Source: Rhizobium sp. NZLR1 (GTDB taxonomy: Bacteria; Pseudomonadota; Alphaproteobacteria; Rhizobiales; Rhizobiaceae). Taken from it: a DNA stretch of 64,000 bases. The notes beneath the pieces were generated by a model that saw only the letters and a list, made by a program, of their open reading frames with translations, ran no database searches and was not told where the DNA came from. Both the position numbers and the translations under genes were made by a program. The DNA is taken from the NCBI RefSeq assembly GCF_017357385.1, contig NZ_CP071633.1, positions 806,001 to 870,000 of the forward strand, read 5' to 3'. This document shows positions 37,731 to 46,313 of this stretch, in pieces. Each line of letters opens with the position of its first letter. Position 1 is the first letter of the stretch.

Positions 37731-39251
37731 ATGAAACTGCATTTGCTAGCTGTCTGCTTTTCAACCACGATGATCGGGCTGAGCGGTGGCTCGGCTCACG
37801 CTGAGGATGCCAAGAGCAACGTGACTGTTGTGCTTGCCGAAACCGTCGATGTCGTCGAGCCTTGCATGGCGGCGCGCCAGGACGTCGGCCGGGTCATTTC
37901 CGAGAACGTCAACGAGATGCTGGTCGAATTCGACTACGTCAACGGCGGCCTCAAACCCCGTCTGGCGACGGAATGGTCGAAGATCGACGACGACACCTGG
38001 GAATTCAAGCTGCGCCCGAATGTCAAATGGCACGATGGCAAGCCGTTCACCGCCAAAGACGTCCAGTTCACGATCGAGCGCAACAAGAACAAGAAGCTCA
38101 GCTGTGAGACCGGCGGCAAATATTTCGGCGGCACGGAATTCAGCTTCGAGACGCCGGATGCCAACACGATCCGCATTACCACAAAACCGGCGCAGCCGAT
38201 TCTTCCGCTGCTGATGACGGTGATGGCCGTGGAATCAGCCGAGGCGACACCAGCAGACGAATTCACCCGCAAACCGATCGGCACTGGCCCCTATACGTTC
38301 GACAAATGGGATATCGGCCAGTCGATCGTGCTGAAGCGCAATCCGGACTATTGGGGGGAGAAACCGCAGGTGGAACAGGCGACCTATCTGTTCCGCTCCG
38401 ACAGCGCGGTCGCAGCCGCCATGGTCGATGCCGGCGAAGCCGATATCGTTCCGGCCGTATCGGTGCAGGATGCCACCAACAAGGAAACAGATTTCGCTTA
38501 TCCGAATTCGGAGACGACATCGCTGCGCATCGATACGCGCGCGGCACCCCTCAACGACCGGCGCATTCGCGAGGCGATGAACCTCGCCATCGATCGTCAG
38601 GCAATGCTCGGAACGCTGTTCCCTGAACAGGCGAAGATCGCCACACAGCTCGTCGTACCCACAACGATCGGTTACAATGCCGATATTCCCGTCTGGCCCT
38701 ATGACCCGGAAAAAGCAAAGGAACTGGTCAAGGCGGCGAAAGCTGACGGCGTCCCGGTCGATCAAGAGATTCGCATCATCGGCCGCAACGGGCAATATCC
38801 GAACGCCACCGAAGCGATGGAAGCGATGATGGCCATGCTTCAGGACGTCGGTTTGAACGTAAAGCTCGATATGTATGACGTTTCCGTGTGGAACGGCTAC
38901 TTCGTGGCACCTTTCGTCGCCGATTCCGGTCCGACGCTGACGCAGTCGCAGCACGATAACGCGACCGGCGATCCCGTCTTCACCGCCTTCGTGAAATACG
39001 CGACCGACGGCTCTCACTCCATGGTTCGGGATCCCGCAGTCGACGCCCTCATCGCCAAGGCGACCTCAGCCACCGGAGACGCGCGCACAAAACTCTGGAA
39101 GGAGCTTTTCGCCAAGGTGAACACCGAGATCATCGCCGATATCCCGATGTTTCACATGGTCGGATTCACCCGCGTTTCGCCGCGTCTCGATTTCAAGCCG
39201 ACGATCGCGACGAATTCCGAGCTGCAGCTATCGCAGATCCGCTTCAAGTAA
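37731..39251 (+). CDS. Family 5 extracellular solute-binding protein (DppA/OppA-like)
   Basis: This 506-residue periplasmic protein has a Sec signal peptide (KLHLLAVCFSTTMIGLSGG, cleaved after SAHA). Conserved family 5 segments include WEFKLRPNVKWHDGKPFTAKDVQFT and AMNLAIDRQAML. The ATG at 37731 has GGGAGGAG upstream and puts the signal peptide first. No other permease genes of this class lie nearby, so it most likely serves the DppBC/fused-ATPase importer at 26834-30305, about 7.4 kb upstream; the degenerate operator supports this. The ligand is probably an acidic sugar derivative (inference). Confidence 0.9.
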   Translation: MKLHLLAVCFSTTMIGLSGGSAHAEDAKSNVTVVLAETVDVVEPCMAARQDVGRVISENVNEMLVEFDYVNGGLKPRLATEWSKIDDDTWEFKLRPNVKWHDGKPFTAKDVQFTIERNKNKKLSCETGGKYFGGTEFSFETPDANTIRITTKPAQPILPLLMTVMAVESAEATPADEFTRKPIGTGPYTFDKWDIGQSIVLKRNPDYWGEKPQVEQATYLFRSDSAVAAAMVDAGEADIVPAVSVQDATNKETDFAYPNSETTSLRIDTRAAPLNDRRIREAMNLAIDRQAMLGTLFPEQAKIATQLVVPTTIGYNADIPVWPYDPEKAKELVKAAKADGVPVDQEIRIIGRNGQYPNATEAMEAMMAMLQDVGLNVKLDMYDVSVWNGYFVAPFVADSGPTLTQSQHDNATGDPVFTAFVKYATDGSHSMVRDPAVDALIAKATSATGDARTKLWKELFAKVNTEIIADIPMFHMVGFTRVSPRLDFKPTIATNSELQLSQIRFK

Positions 39252-39269
39252 GCCGGTTTGCGGATTGAC

Positions 39270-39303
39270 GCGCGGGCCGCCTTCCCTGAATGGCCCGCGC
39301 TTT
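39270..39303 (+). terminator. Rho-independent-like terminator after the binding-protein gene
   Basis: GCGCGGGCC (39270-39278), a 13-base loop and GGCCCGCGC (39292-39300) make a nine-base perfect stem followed by TTT. It lies 18 bases after the stop and before the next gene; the short T run makes it moderately convincing. Confidence 0.5.
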
Positions 39304-39321
39304 CGATGACATGACGGATGG

Positions 39322-40383
39322 ATGCCTATGCCGCTGATTGACCGCATTGACCTCACCCAATTCGCCGAGCAGATATTGATCCGCGCCGGGATGGAACCCG
39401 ACAAGGCCAAAATCACAGCCGCCGTCCTGGTGGAAGGCGACATGATCGGCCACGAAACGCATGGCGTCAGCCTTTTGAACTGGTATGTCGAAGCGTTGGA
39501 AGATGGTTCGCTGGCGAAGTCGGGTAGCTACGAGGTGGTCAATGACCGCGGCGCAGCCTTTGTGTGGGACGGCAAATCTTTGCCCGGCGCATGGCTGCTG
39601 ACCAAGGCGATCGACCAGGCCTGCGAACGCGTACGCGATCATGGCGTCGTCACCGCCGCAATCCGAAACTGCCATCACACCTGCGCACTGTCAGCCTTCA
39701 TGCGGCAGGTTACCGAACAGGGCCTCATCGTTCAGCTGTCGGTATCGCATCCCGCGGCAAGCCGAGTCGCGCCCTATGGCGGCACAAAGCCGCTCCTGAC
39801 CCCCAACCCGATGGCGGCCGGCTTTCCGACATCCGAGGATCCGATTCTGATCGACGTCTCCGCCTCGATCACCACCACGACGATGACGCAAAACCTGGCG
39901 AACGCCGGCAAGAAATTCCCCGAGGCCTGGGCCTTCACCGCCGCGGGCGAGCCGACCGATGATCCGCGCGAGGTGACCGAACGTGGCGGGACAATGATGC
40001 CCCTCGGCGGTCAGTTGAAGGGACACAAGGGCTTTGGGTTCGGGCTGATCGTCGAACTGCTGGGGCAGGGGCTTTCCGGCAAGGGACGGGCGAACGCGCC
40101 GCCCGGTGTGTTTTCGCAAAGCGCATTTATTCAGGTCATCGACCCCGCCTTTTTCGCCGGGCTGGACGCCTTTACCGCGCAGTCCGATTATCTCGCCTCT
40201 GCATGCCGCAGCAACCCATCCGCGCCGTGGAACAATGGCCCGGTCCGCATGCCGGGTGACAGCGCAGCCCGCAGGCGCCGCTCGGCGTTGGAAGAGGGCG
40301 TGCCGGTCGGCGATGTGCCTTGGGAGAAGCTCTGTAAATATGCCGCGCTTTTTGGCCTGCGCATTCCTGATGTCGCCGCGTGA
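39322..40383 (+). CDS. Malate/L-lactate/ureidoglycolate dehydrogenase family (Ldh2) oxidoreductase
   Basis: The 353-residue NAD(P)-dependent enzyme has the non-Rossmann Ldh2 fold. Typical segments are GDMIGHETHGVSLL, the RNCHHTCALSAFMRQ catalytic region, SHPAASRVAPYGG and PNPMAAGFP, and the late GHKGFGFGLIVELL. Members reduce or oxidise 2-hydroxy acids such as malate, lactate, ureidoglycolate or keto-lysine-type compounds. The ATG at 39322 or the one at 39328 may start it. It is the last gene of the sugar-acid locus but follows a terminator-like hairpin, so its co-regulation is uncertain. Confidence 0.87.
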   Translation: MPMPLIDRIDLTQFAEQILIRAGMEPDKAKITAAVLVEGDMIGHETHGVSLLNWYVEALEDGSLAKSGSYEVVNDRGAAFVWDGKSLPGAWLLTKAIDQACERVRDHGVVTAAIRNCHHTCALSAFMRQVTEQGLIVQLSVSHPAASRVAPYGGTKPLLTPNPMAAGFPTSEDPILIDVSASITTTTMTQNLANAGKKFPEAWAFTAAGEPTDDPREVTERGGTMMPLGGQLKGHKGFGFGLIVELLGQGLSGKGRANAPPGVFSQSAFIQVIDPAFFAGLDAFTAQSDYLASACRSNPSAPWNNGPVRMPGDSAARRRRSALEEGVPVGDVPWEKLCKYAALFGLRIPDVAA

Positions 40384-40475
40384 GGCACGCGTCTAAGACT
40401 GGCCTTGAACGCGCGATGCCAGTCCCAAGCTCGATCTCCTGAAGACGTGTGTCATGACGTTTCCAGCCGAAATAT

Positions 40476-40500
40476 GGAACAATCTCTATCGTCTCTTGTT
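40476..40500 (+). promoter_or_regulatory. EcfG/RpoE2-type promoter for the small lipoprotein gene
   Basis: GGAAC at 40476-40480 is followed after 16 bases by TGTT (40497-40500), matching the general-stress spacing. It lies 53 bases before the lipoprotein ATG. The -10 has T in place of the commoner C. Confidence 0.55.
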
Positions 40501-40552
40501 ACATTAGCGATGAAATAAGTAACGCGCAAAGGCAGGAACAGCTGGAGGTTCC

Positions 40553-40843
40553 ATGAAGCGGAGCATAGGGTTTGGGCTGGTTTTTGCCGTTATTCTGACG
40601 GGCTGCACGACCGGTGCAGGCGATTACGCGTCGGCGGGACTGGCCCCCATTCCCGGCAGCATCACCTATCATGGTCAGCCTCGCACGAAGTTGACGAAAT
40701 CGCCCGTGGGTTCTTCCTTCCCGCACAGCTTTACAGATCAATGGGGACGCCAGGTCGAGGAGATTTACATCATCCGGCCTGATCGGAGCTTGCTGATCGC
40801 CGAGCGCCACTATCGGCCGGTCTTCTCGCTCGACGATAACTAG
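40553..40843 (+). CDS. Small lipoprotein of unknown function
   Basis: The 96-residue product starts with a lipoprotein signal peptide (MKRSIGFGLVFAVILTGC) whose lipobox LTGC puts the lipidated cysteine at residue 18. The mature part (SITYHGQPRTKLTKSPVGSS and later GRQVEEIYIIRPDRSLLIAE) has no family I recognise. It should be anchored in the outer or inner membrane facing the periplasm. The leader includes AGGAACAGCTGGAGG, almost the same as that before the gene at 47755. The gene at 40883 follows in the same direction. Confidence 0.75.
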   Translation: MKRSIGFGLVFAVILTGCTTGAGDYASAGLAPIPGSITYHGQPRTKLTKSPVGSSFPHSFTDQWGRQVEEIYIIRPDRSLLIAERHYRPVFSLDDN

Positions 40844-40882
40844 AACAGGATGATTTTACCCCCAGGGGAAGGAGAATTGATC

Positions 40883-41287
40883 GTGCCGCGACGCAAGAGC
40901 ACTGAGACGACGACCCTCGACACCAAAGGAGCCAAGATCGGCGAACCGGTGCCGAAAGCCATCATCGATACGAACGCGGCCTCGGTCGGCATTCCCCGGC
41001 AGCCTGATCAGGGCCTGCGTGAGGAATTGAGCGCGTTGCGACAGCAAATCGACGCGCTCCAGCGGCAGGTGTTCGATGGTGCCCGATCGTTAAAGGGAGG
41101 CGCCCGGAAAGCAATGCGGCAGACGGAAGCGGCTGTGAAGCTCTATCCGGCTTCGACGCTCATCCTCGTTGCGGCCGTTGCGGGTGCGTTCGCCTTCGCT
41201 GGACGCCGCGCTTCTCTGCCGCGCCATCGCCATCAATCGCTGCGCGAGTTGAGGGATCTTTACGACACGATCCGCGAGCGCATCTGA
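40883..41287 (+). CDS. DUF883/ElaB-like membrane-anchored protein
   Basis: The 134-residue product has a charged N-terminus, a helical coiled region (LREELSALRQQIDALQRQVF), a hydrophobic helix near residue 95 (YPASTLILVAAVAGAFAFAG) and a basic tail. This layout resembles ElaB/YqjD proteins, which sit in the inner membrane and bind ribosomes in stationary phase, though identity is low by eye. The GTG at 40883 is spaced nine bases from GGAG in a strong purine run; an ATG at 40850 is possible. It probably shares the upstream EcfG-like promoter. Confidence 0.65.
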   Translation: MPRRKSTETTTLDTKGAKIGEPVPKAIIDTNAASVGIPRQPDQGLREELSALRQQIDALQRQVFDGARSLKGGARKAMRQTEAAVKLYPASTLILVAAVAGAFAFAGRRASLPRHRHQSLRELRDLYDTIRERI

Positions 41288-41354
41288 CAAGATTTCAGGA
41301 TTGTCAGCATCGCGATTATGCCCGACACTTGCTCATCGAAGCGAGGGCAACCGC

Positions 41355-41603
41355 ATGCTCGACATCATTATACGGAGCGCTCTTGATATTGTTCAGCGTA
41401 CGGAGCGCCTGATCGAGGCAAGCAAGCAGCTGCTGAAGAGTGAAGACCTTGACGAAGTTGAAGTGTATGAACTCGATTGCGAGATCGAACGGCTCGGGGA
41501 TGCGGTTTTCGTCGTGGACGAAGCCATTCGGTCACTTGCACGCGCCGTCGAATGTTGGCCGCAGGCCGCACGGGCCTACGGCATATACAGAACATTGCAT
41601 TGA
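41355..41603 (+). CDS. Small hypothetical helical protein
   Basis: The 82-residue product begins MLDIIIRSALDIVQRTERLI and is largely helical and acidic, with no signal peptide. The ATG at 41355 has GAGGG upstream. No family is recognised. It lies among other small proteins, 67 bases after the DUF883-like gene. Confidence 0.5.
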   Translation: MLDIIIRSALDIVQRTERLIEASKQLLKSEDLDEVEVYELDCEIERLGDAVFVVDEAIRSLARAVECWPQAARAYGIYRTLH

Positions 41604-41920
41604 TGGGCTGTCGCTGCCTTAGGTAGAGCTGGCAATTCACGGAGCCCGTTCCGGACGTGTTTTCGAGCCGCGATCTGCGTGTCACGCCGATGTCACGCGA
41701 CCATGGAAACAATATGTGCTTGATCGGCATGGTTGGGATGAGGCTAAGGTCTCAGACCTAGCGATTGCCGTTCTGATGGCGGGAACCGGCCGCTCTGTTG
41801 TTTGATCGATTTTTAAGCGCATTGGAGACATTCGATGAGGGATGTGCTGCCGACTATCACGCGTGTCCTGAGCCGTGGACGGCTGGGGCAATCCTCCTTT
41901 TGTTTCGATGGGGCATCACG
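41604..41920. other. Intergenic region with a small palindrome
   Basis: This 317-base gap has no convincing gene. AGGTCT-C-AGACCT at 41747-41759 is a perfect 13-base palindrome and may be an operator. A GGAAC at 41782 has no matching -10 element. Confidence 0.4.
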
Positions 41921-42151
41921 ATGACCTCGAACACCTCCCGGCGAAAATCTCAGCCCCACGAATTCATCTTTCCGGTTCACACACGCACGATCGCAGAGAT
42001 CAGATATGACAGCCTCAGCCGAGTCATGACGGTGGTCTATCACGACGGTCGCTCGACGACGACGACTGGCATACAAGGCCCGGCGATGCTGAGGATTCTC
42101 GCCCAGCGTCCGCTGGAGCGCTCTCCGTTCCTGTTGCAGACGGTCATCTGA
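41921..42151 (+). CDS. Small hypothetical protein, KTSC-like
   Basis: The 76-residue product has a central beta-rich stretch (TIAEIRYDSLSRVMTVVYHD, followed by GRSTTTTGI) that recalls the KTSC fold, where a strand pair IxxxxYD and LxVxF/Y is followed by a short helix. The match is weak. The ATG at 41921 starts just before the conserved-looking part; an earlier in-frame ATG at 41798 would add 41 unlikely residues. Confidence 0.45.
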   Translation: MTSNTSRRKSQPHEFIFPVHTRTIAEIRYDSLSRVMTVVYHDGRSTTTTGIQGPAMLRILAQRPLERSPFLLQTVI

Positions 42152-42285
42152 CCTGGAGAAACCGTCGCCACCTCTTGTCTCTGCCGCGTGACAAGGCATC
42201 CGCTGGCTAAATCGGCATGATTGTGCATCCATTTCCCGCAGGCTGCGTTCCTCTCCTACAGTCAGACCTAATGGAGTGAATGCCG

Positions 42286-42549
42286 ATGACCTTTCCACCG
42301 CCGAAAACCGAAGCTCCCGCGCAACGCTTTGAACAGGCAACCGAGGCCGCGCGCGACGCATTGGAAAGACTGATTGCCGTCGCCAATGAGTCCGGATGGG
42401 CAACCGGAGAGATAACCGCGGCGCTGCTTAAGGCCGCGCAATTTCTGAGCGACGCCAACAAGAAAGATCCCGATCCGGCTGATGACCCTGTCATCAGCGA
42501 TGCTTCCGCTAGGCAAGAGCAGATTGGTCATGGCGAGCTGTACGACTAA
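42286..42549 (+). CDS. Small hypothetical helical protein
   Basis: The 87-residue cytoplasmic product is rich in alanine and acidic residues (FEQATEAARDALERLIAVAN), with no signal peptide. The ATG at 42286 is nine bases from GGAG; the ATG at 42280 is only three. No family is recognised. A palindromic repeat begins at its stop codon. Confidence 0.5.
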   Translation: MTFPPPKTEAPAQRFEQATEAARDALERLIAVANESGWATGEITAALLKAAQFLSDANKKDPDPADDPVISDASARQEQIGHGELYD

Positions 42550-42629
42550 GCATGTCGCGCAAAAGTGCGCAGCGGTTTTGCAGCAACGACATGCGTAAAG
42601 ACAAAACCTAAAGCGCGACGCGCTTTAAC
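42549..42629. repeat. Rhizobial palindromic intergenic repeat, copy 1
   Basis: The element contains GCATGTCG ... CGACATGC as a first inverted repeat around GCGCAAAAGTGCGCAGCGG, and AAAGCGCG-A-CGCGCTTT as a second. Copy 2 at 46314-46420 has nearly the same sequence in the same order. Both stand right after stop codons. Such mosaic palindromes are common between rhizobial genes and can act as terminators or mRNA stabilisers. Confidence 0.75.
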
Positions 42630-42636
42630 CCAGATT

Positions 42637-43707
42637 TTACCGGCCGATCGTCGCAACGGAGCCGCGCACGACGAGGCTGGTGGCAACGCGCAGACGTTCG
42701 ACGGCAAGCGGGGTGCGTTCGATGCGGGCGACGAGCCGTTCGCCGGCGAGTTTGCCCAGTTCGTAGACGCGCTGGTCGACGATGGTGATCGGCGGAACGG
42801 TGACGCTGGTCCAGTCGGCGTCCAGAAACGAAATCATCGAGACATCCTGAGGGATCGACAAGCCGAGCGACTGCAGTGACTTGAAAATGCGCAAGCCCAC
42901 GAGACTGTCGGATGCCAACAGCGCCGTCGGCGGCGATATCTCCGAGAGCAGGCGTTTTATCACGGCGTTTGTCTGCTGCTGGTTCGTGGCGCCGAGCCGG
43001 ATGTAATGAAGAGGGTTCGGCAAACCCGCCTCGGTCAGAGCGCTGACGAAGCCTTCCATGCGTTCGCGCACGGCGGAATTTGATATCCGCCCGAGCTCAG
43101 TGAGCCCGCCGTCCTCGGCGTCCATGGCGGAGATATAGGCGAGGCGGCGATGGCCCTGGCCGATCAGATACCTTGTCGCGGTGAGTGCCGCATCCCTGTC
43201 ATCCCCGGTCACGGCGTCGACATCAAGCTCCGGGATGGCCCTGTCGAATAGAACCAATGGCACGCCGGCGCGGCGGACGTGCTGCAGGTGATCGAGGCGA
43301 TCGCAGCGGGCCGGCGTGACGATCAGGCCATCGACGCGTTTACCGATCAGCAGGTCGACCGCCGATTTTTCCGCATCGATCTGTTCGCCCGAATTGGCGA
43401 TGATGACGTTGAAGCCCGCAAGCCGGGCTGCATCGGTAATGCCGCGCACTGCGAGGCTGAAGAAAGCATTCTCGATATCGCCGACCACCACGCCGATAAT
43501 GCCTGAGCGTCCCGTGCTCATGCTTCGGGCGAGCTCGTTCGGGCGGTATTCGAGCGCGGCGGCGGCCGCCGTCACCTGATCCTTGATCTTGTCGCTGACG
43601 ACGCCATAGCCGCCGAGCACGCGGGCTGCCGTCGCCTTCGAGACCCTTGCTGCCTTCGCGACGTCGGCAACCGTGACTGAACGTTTCGGGGCAGCGGAAT
43701 CTTCCAT
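42637..43707 (-). CDS. LacI-family transcriptional regulator
   Basis: The 356-residue repressor has the LacI helix-turn-helix at its start (VTVADVAKAARVSKATAARV, residues about 10-30) and a periplasmic-binding-protein-like effector domain (GIIGVVVGDIENAFFSLAVR and later ALLASDSLVGLRIFKSL). It is divergent from a polar amino-acid type ABC importer, which it probably controls through the palindromes at 43767-43801. LacI regulators usually sense sugars, so the pairing with a family 3 binding protein is of interest. The ribosome site is weak. Confidence 0.92.
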   Translation of the reverse strand: MEDSAAPKRSVTVADVAKAARVSKATAARVLGGYGVVSDKIKDQVTAAAAALEYRPNELARSMSTGRSGIIGVVVGDIENAFFSLAVRGITDAARLAGFNVIIANSGEQIDAEKSAVDLLIGKRVDGLIVTPARCDRLDHLQHVRRAGVPLVLFDRAIPELDVDAVTGDDRDAALTATRYLIGQGHRRLAYISAMDAEDGGLTELGRISNSAVRERMEGFVSALTEAGLPNPLHYIRLGATNQQQTNAVIKRLLSEISPPTALLASDSLVGLRIFKSLQSLGLSIPQDVSMISFLDADWTSVTVPPITIVDQRVYELGKLAGERLVARIERTPLAVERLRVATSLVVRGSVATIGR

Positions 43708-43766
43708 GGCGCAGCACTACAAGAGTTGTTGACGGCCGGTCAATTGACAGATATCAAATATGTCGT

Positions 43767-43801
43767 GAGACCGGTCTCTTTATATAGAAGACCGGTATCT
43801 T
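43767..43801. promoter_or_regulatory. LacI-type operators between the regulator and importer genes
   Basis: GAGACCGGTCTC at 43767-43778 is a perfect 12-base palindrome with the central CG step usual for LacI-family operators. A second related site, AGACCGGTATCT (43789-43800), lies two helical turns downstream. TTGACA at 43744-43749 and TATATA at 43781-43786 are promoter-like but not correctly spaced with each other. Confidence 0.6.
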
Positions 43802-43885
43802 GTCCAGAAGTCTTCGTCGCACGGGCGACGAGACCGGATGATAACGAATGCCGACAAGAGCATCCCTTCAGAGCGGAGAACGAAC

Positions 43886-44713
43886 ATGAAGCCTTTTGAA
43901 TCTTTCGCGGCCGTCGCGGCTCCATTGCGGGCTGGCCTTCTGACGTGCCTTCTGGCGATGGGGGCCGGCTCTGCGGCCGCGGCCGACAATCCCTATAGCC
44001 TCATCGAGCCCGGGGTGATCAGCGTCGGCACGATGGGCGATGCCAAGCCCTATACGTTTGCGACGGCGGACGGCCAGTTCACCGGTTTCGATATCGAGTT
44101 GTTTCTCAACGTCGTCTCCCGCCTTGGCATTCCGAAAGACAAGGTCACGTTCACGGGCCAGGAATTCTCCGCACTTCTGCCGTCGGTGGCAAACGAACGG
44201 TTCGATGTTGCTGTCGCGGCGATCGGAACCACCGAAGCCCGGAAGAAGACCGTCGACTTTTCCGACGGCTATCTTGCCGGTTATCTCTCGGTCCTGACGG
44301 CGGATTCCGGCATCAAGGATGCCGACGGCCTCAAGGGCAGGCGTCTCGGCGTCGTGCAGGGGACCTTGCAGGAAGTCTATGCGGCCAAGAATTTCGGTGA
44401 GGCCGATCTCGTGAAATTCCCCGACAACAATTCCGCCGTGGCTGCCCTCAACAACGGAACGGTCGATGCGCATTTTCTCGACTACGAGGCTGCCAAACAA
44501 TATGGCGAGCGCTATCCCGCGCTGAAGATTGCGGTCAACATCCCGTCCTTCGATGCGCCAGCGGGCTTCGTGATCCGCAAGGGAAATGACGCCTTCCGCA
44601 CGGCGTTGAACACAGCTCTTCACGACGCGATGCAGGACGGCACCTGGAAGACCCTCTATGAAAAATGGTTCCCCGGTTCGCCGATGCCGGACCAGTACCT
44701 TCCCAAGAAGTAA
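43886..44713 (+). CDS. Family 3 amino-acid-type solute-binding protein
   Basis: This 275-residue periplasmic protein has a Sec signal peptide ([20 protein letters not shown], cleaved near SAAAAD). The mature protein follows the polar amino-acid binding pattern ([58 protein letters not shown]). The ATG at 43886 has GGAGAACGAAC upstream. The fused permease-ATPase gene follows, so the two make a complete importer. Ligand: an amino acid, opine or related amine (inference from class and the nearby FAD oxidoreductase). Confidence 0.92.
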   Translation: MKPFESFAAVAAPLRAGLLTCLLAMGAGSAAAADNPYSLIEPGVISVGTMGDAKPYTFATADGQFTGFDIELFLNVVSRLGIPKDKVTFTGQEFSALLPSVANERFDVAVAAIGTTEARKKTVDFSDGYLAGYLSVLTADSGIKDADGLKGRRLGVVQGTLQEVYAAKNFGEADLVKFPDNNSAVAALNNGTVDAHFLDYEAAKQYGERYPALKIAVNIPSFDAPAGFVIRKGNDAFRTALNTALHDAMQDGTWKTLYEKWFPGSPMPDQYLPKK

Positions 44714-44722
44714 CGTCGTAAG

Positions 44723-44742
44723 CCGTCCGCTCCGGCGGACGG
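44723..44742 (+). other. Stem-loop between binding-protein and permease genes
   Basis: CCGTCCGC-TCCG-GCGGACGG forms an eight-base perfect stem with a four-base loop followed by TTTC. Hairpins here often protect the binding-protein mRNA so that more of it is made than of the membrane subunits. Confidence 0.5.
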
Positions 44743-44777
44743 TTTCATGCCCGGCTTGGGCTTCGATGAGGATCTCG

Positions 44778-46313
44778 ATGAACTGGCTTGAAAATCTGCG
44801 CCGCAGCTTCCTGGACTGGGACGCCATGGCCGAAGTGCTACCGAGCATGATCAGCGTCGGCCTGAAGAATACCCTGATCCTGGCCGCCGCCTCGACCGTG
44901 CTCGGCGTCGTTATCGGCATGGCTCTCGCCGTCATGGGTATCTCGCAGTCCCGCTGGCTGCGGCTGCCCGCGCGCGTCTATACCGATGTCTTCCGCGGTT
45001 TGCCGGCGATCGTCACGATCCTGATCATCGGTCAGGGTTTTGCCCGGATCGGACGGGAGATCTTCGGTCCGTCGCCATTTCCGCTCGGCATCCTGGCGCT
45101 CAGCCTGATTGCCGGGGCGTACATCGGCGAAATCTTCCGATCAGGCATCCAAAGCGTCGAGCGCGGCCAGATGGAAGCCTGCCGGGCGCTCAGCATGAGC
45201 TACGGGCAGGGCATGCGCTTGATCGTCATCCCGCAAGGCATCCGGCGGGTTCTGCCGGCGCTGGTCAATCAATTCATCGGAAACGTCAAGGATTCCAGCC
45301 TCGTCTATTTTCTCGGATTGCTCGCCTCCGAGCGGGAGATCTTCCGCGTCGGGCAGGATCAAGCTGTCGTAACGGGCAATCTGTCGCCCTTGTTGCTGGC
45401 GGGCGTCTTCTATCTCGTCATCACCGTGCCGCTCACTCACTTGGTCAATTACATCGATGTGCGACTGCGCCTGGGAAAACAAGGCCGCAGCTCGGGTGTT
45501 GCGAGTGGATTGGTCGAGGTGAGCGAAATGCGCGCCGCCGGTCCGCAACCCCCGGCAAAATCTGTCGAGCAGACCGAACCGCGCTTCAAGGGTGGTGCCC
45601 TGAACGTCCGGGATCTCACCATGGCCTATGGTAATCTCGATGTGCTGAAGGGTGTCGATCTCGACATCGCCGCCGGTACCGTCACCTGCATCATCGGTCC
45701 TTCCGGCTCGGGAAAATCGACGCTGCTGCGCTGTATGAATAGGCTGGTGGAACCGAAAGGCGGCGACGTCCTGCTCGATGGCGCCAGCATTCTGGCCATG
45801 AAACCAGAGCGGTTGCGCCGGCGCGTGGGCATGGTGTTCCAGCACTTCAACCTGTTTCCCGATCACACCGCGCTTGAGAACGTCATGCTTTCACTGACGA
45901 AGATCAAGAAGATGTCGAGGCAGGAGGCGCGACGCATTGCCGAGGCGCGTTTGGCCGAGGTCGGTCTTGCCGAGCGCAGAAATCATCGCCCGGCAGGTCT
46001 GTCTGGCGGGCAGCAGCAGCGCGTCGCCATCGCGCGTGCTCTTGCGATGGATCCGGAACTCATCCTGTTCGATGAAGTGACGAGTGCGCTCGATCCCGAA
46101 TTGGTGAAAGGCGTTCTCGACTTGATGGCAGCTCTCGGCCGCCAGGGCATGACGATGGCCGTGGTGACGCATGAGATGGGATTTGCACGCAGGGTGGCCG
46201 ACCAGGTCGTCTTCATGGATGAGGGCCGCATCGTCGAAGCCGGCTGCCCGGGGCAAATCTTCGACAATCCCCACAGCGAGCGGCTGAAACGCTTCCTTGC
46301 GGAAGTCCTCTAA
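44778..46313 (+). CDS. Fused permease-ATPase of a polar amino-acid ABC importer
   Basis: The 511-residue protein joins a HisM/GlnP-type permease (residues 1 to about 235, with YTDVFRGLPAIVTILIIGQG and GAYIGEIFRSGIQSVERGQM) to a GlnQ-type ATPase (from about 275). Walker A is at 307-314 (GPSGSGKS), the signature is LSGGQQQRVAIARALA and Walker B is LILFDEVTSALDPE. Separate genes are usual, though such fusions occur. The ATG at 44778 follows GAGGA. With the preceding binding protein it completes an importer in two genes. Confidence 0.93.
   Translation: MNWLENLRRSFLDWDAMAEVLPSMISVGLKNTLILAAASTVLGVVIGMALAVMGISQSRWLRLPARVYTDVFRGLPAIVTILIIGQGFARIGREIFGPSPFPLGILALSLIAGAYIGEIFRSGIQSVERGQMEACRALSMSYGQGMRLIVIPQGIRRVLPALVNQFIGNVKDSSLVYFLGLLASEREIFRVGQDQAVVTGNLSPLLLAGVFYLVITVPLTHLVNYIDVRLRLGKQGRSSGVASGLVEVSEMRAAGPQPPAKSVEQTEPRFKGGALNVRDLTMAYGNLDVLKGVDLDIAAGTVTCIIGPSGSGKSTLLRCMNRLVEPKGGDVLLDGASILAMKPERLRRRVGMVFQHFNLFPDHTALENVMLSLTKIKKMSRQEARRIAEARLAEVGLAERRNHRPAGLSGGQQQRVAIARALAMDPELILFDEVTSALDPELVKGVLDLMAALGRQGMTMAVVTHEMGFARRVADQVVFMDEGRIVEAGCPGQIFDNPHSERLKRFLAEVL

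Noticed and set aside
41782..41806. EcfG-type promoter starting at GGAAC
   Set aside because: The -10 position after 16-17 bases reads TGAT or GATC, not yGTT.
43744..43786. Sigma-70 promoter from TTGACA and TATATA before the importer genes
   Set aside because: The two hexamers are 31 bases apart, far from the 16-18 needed.
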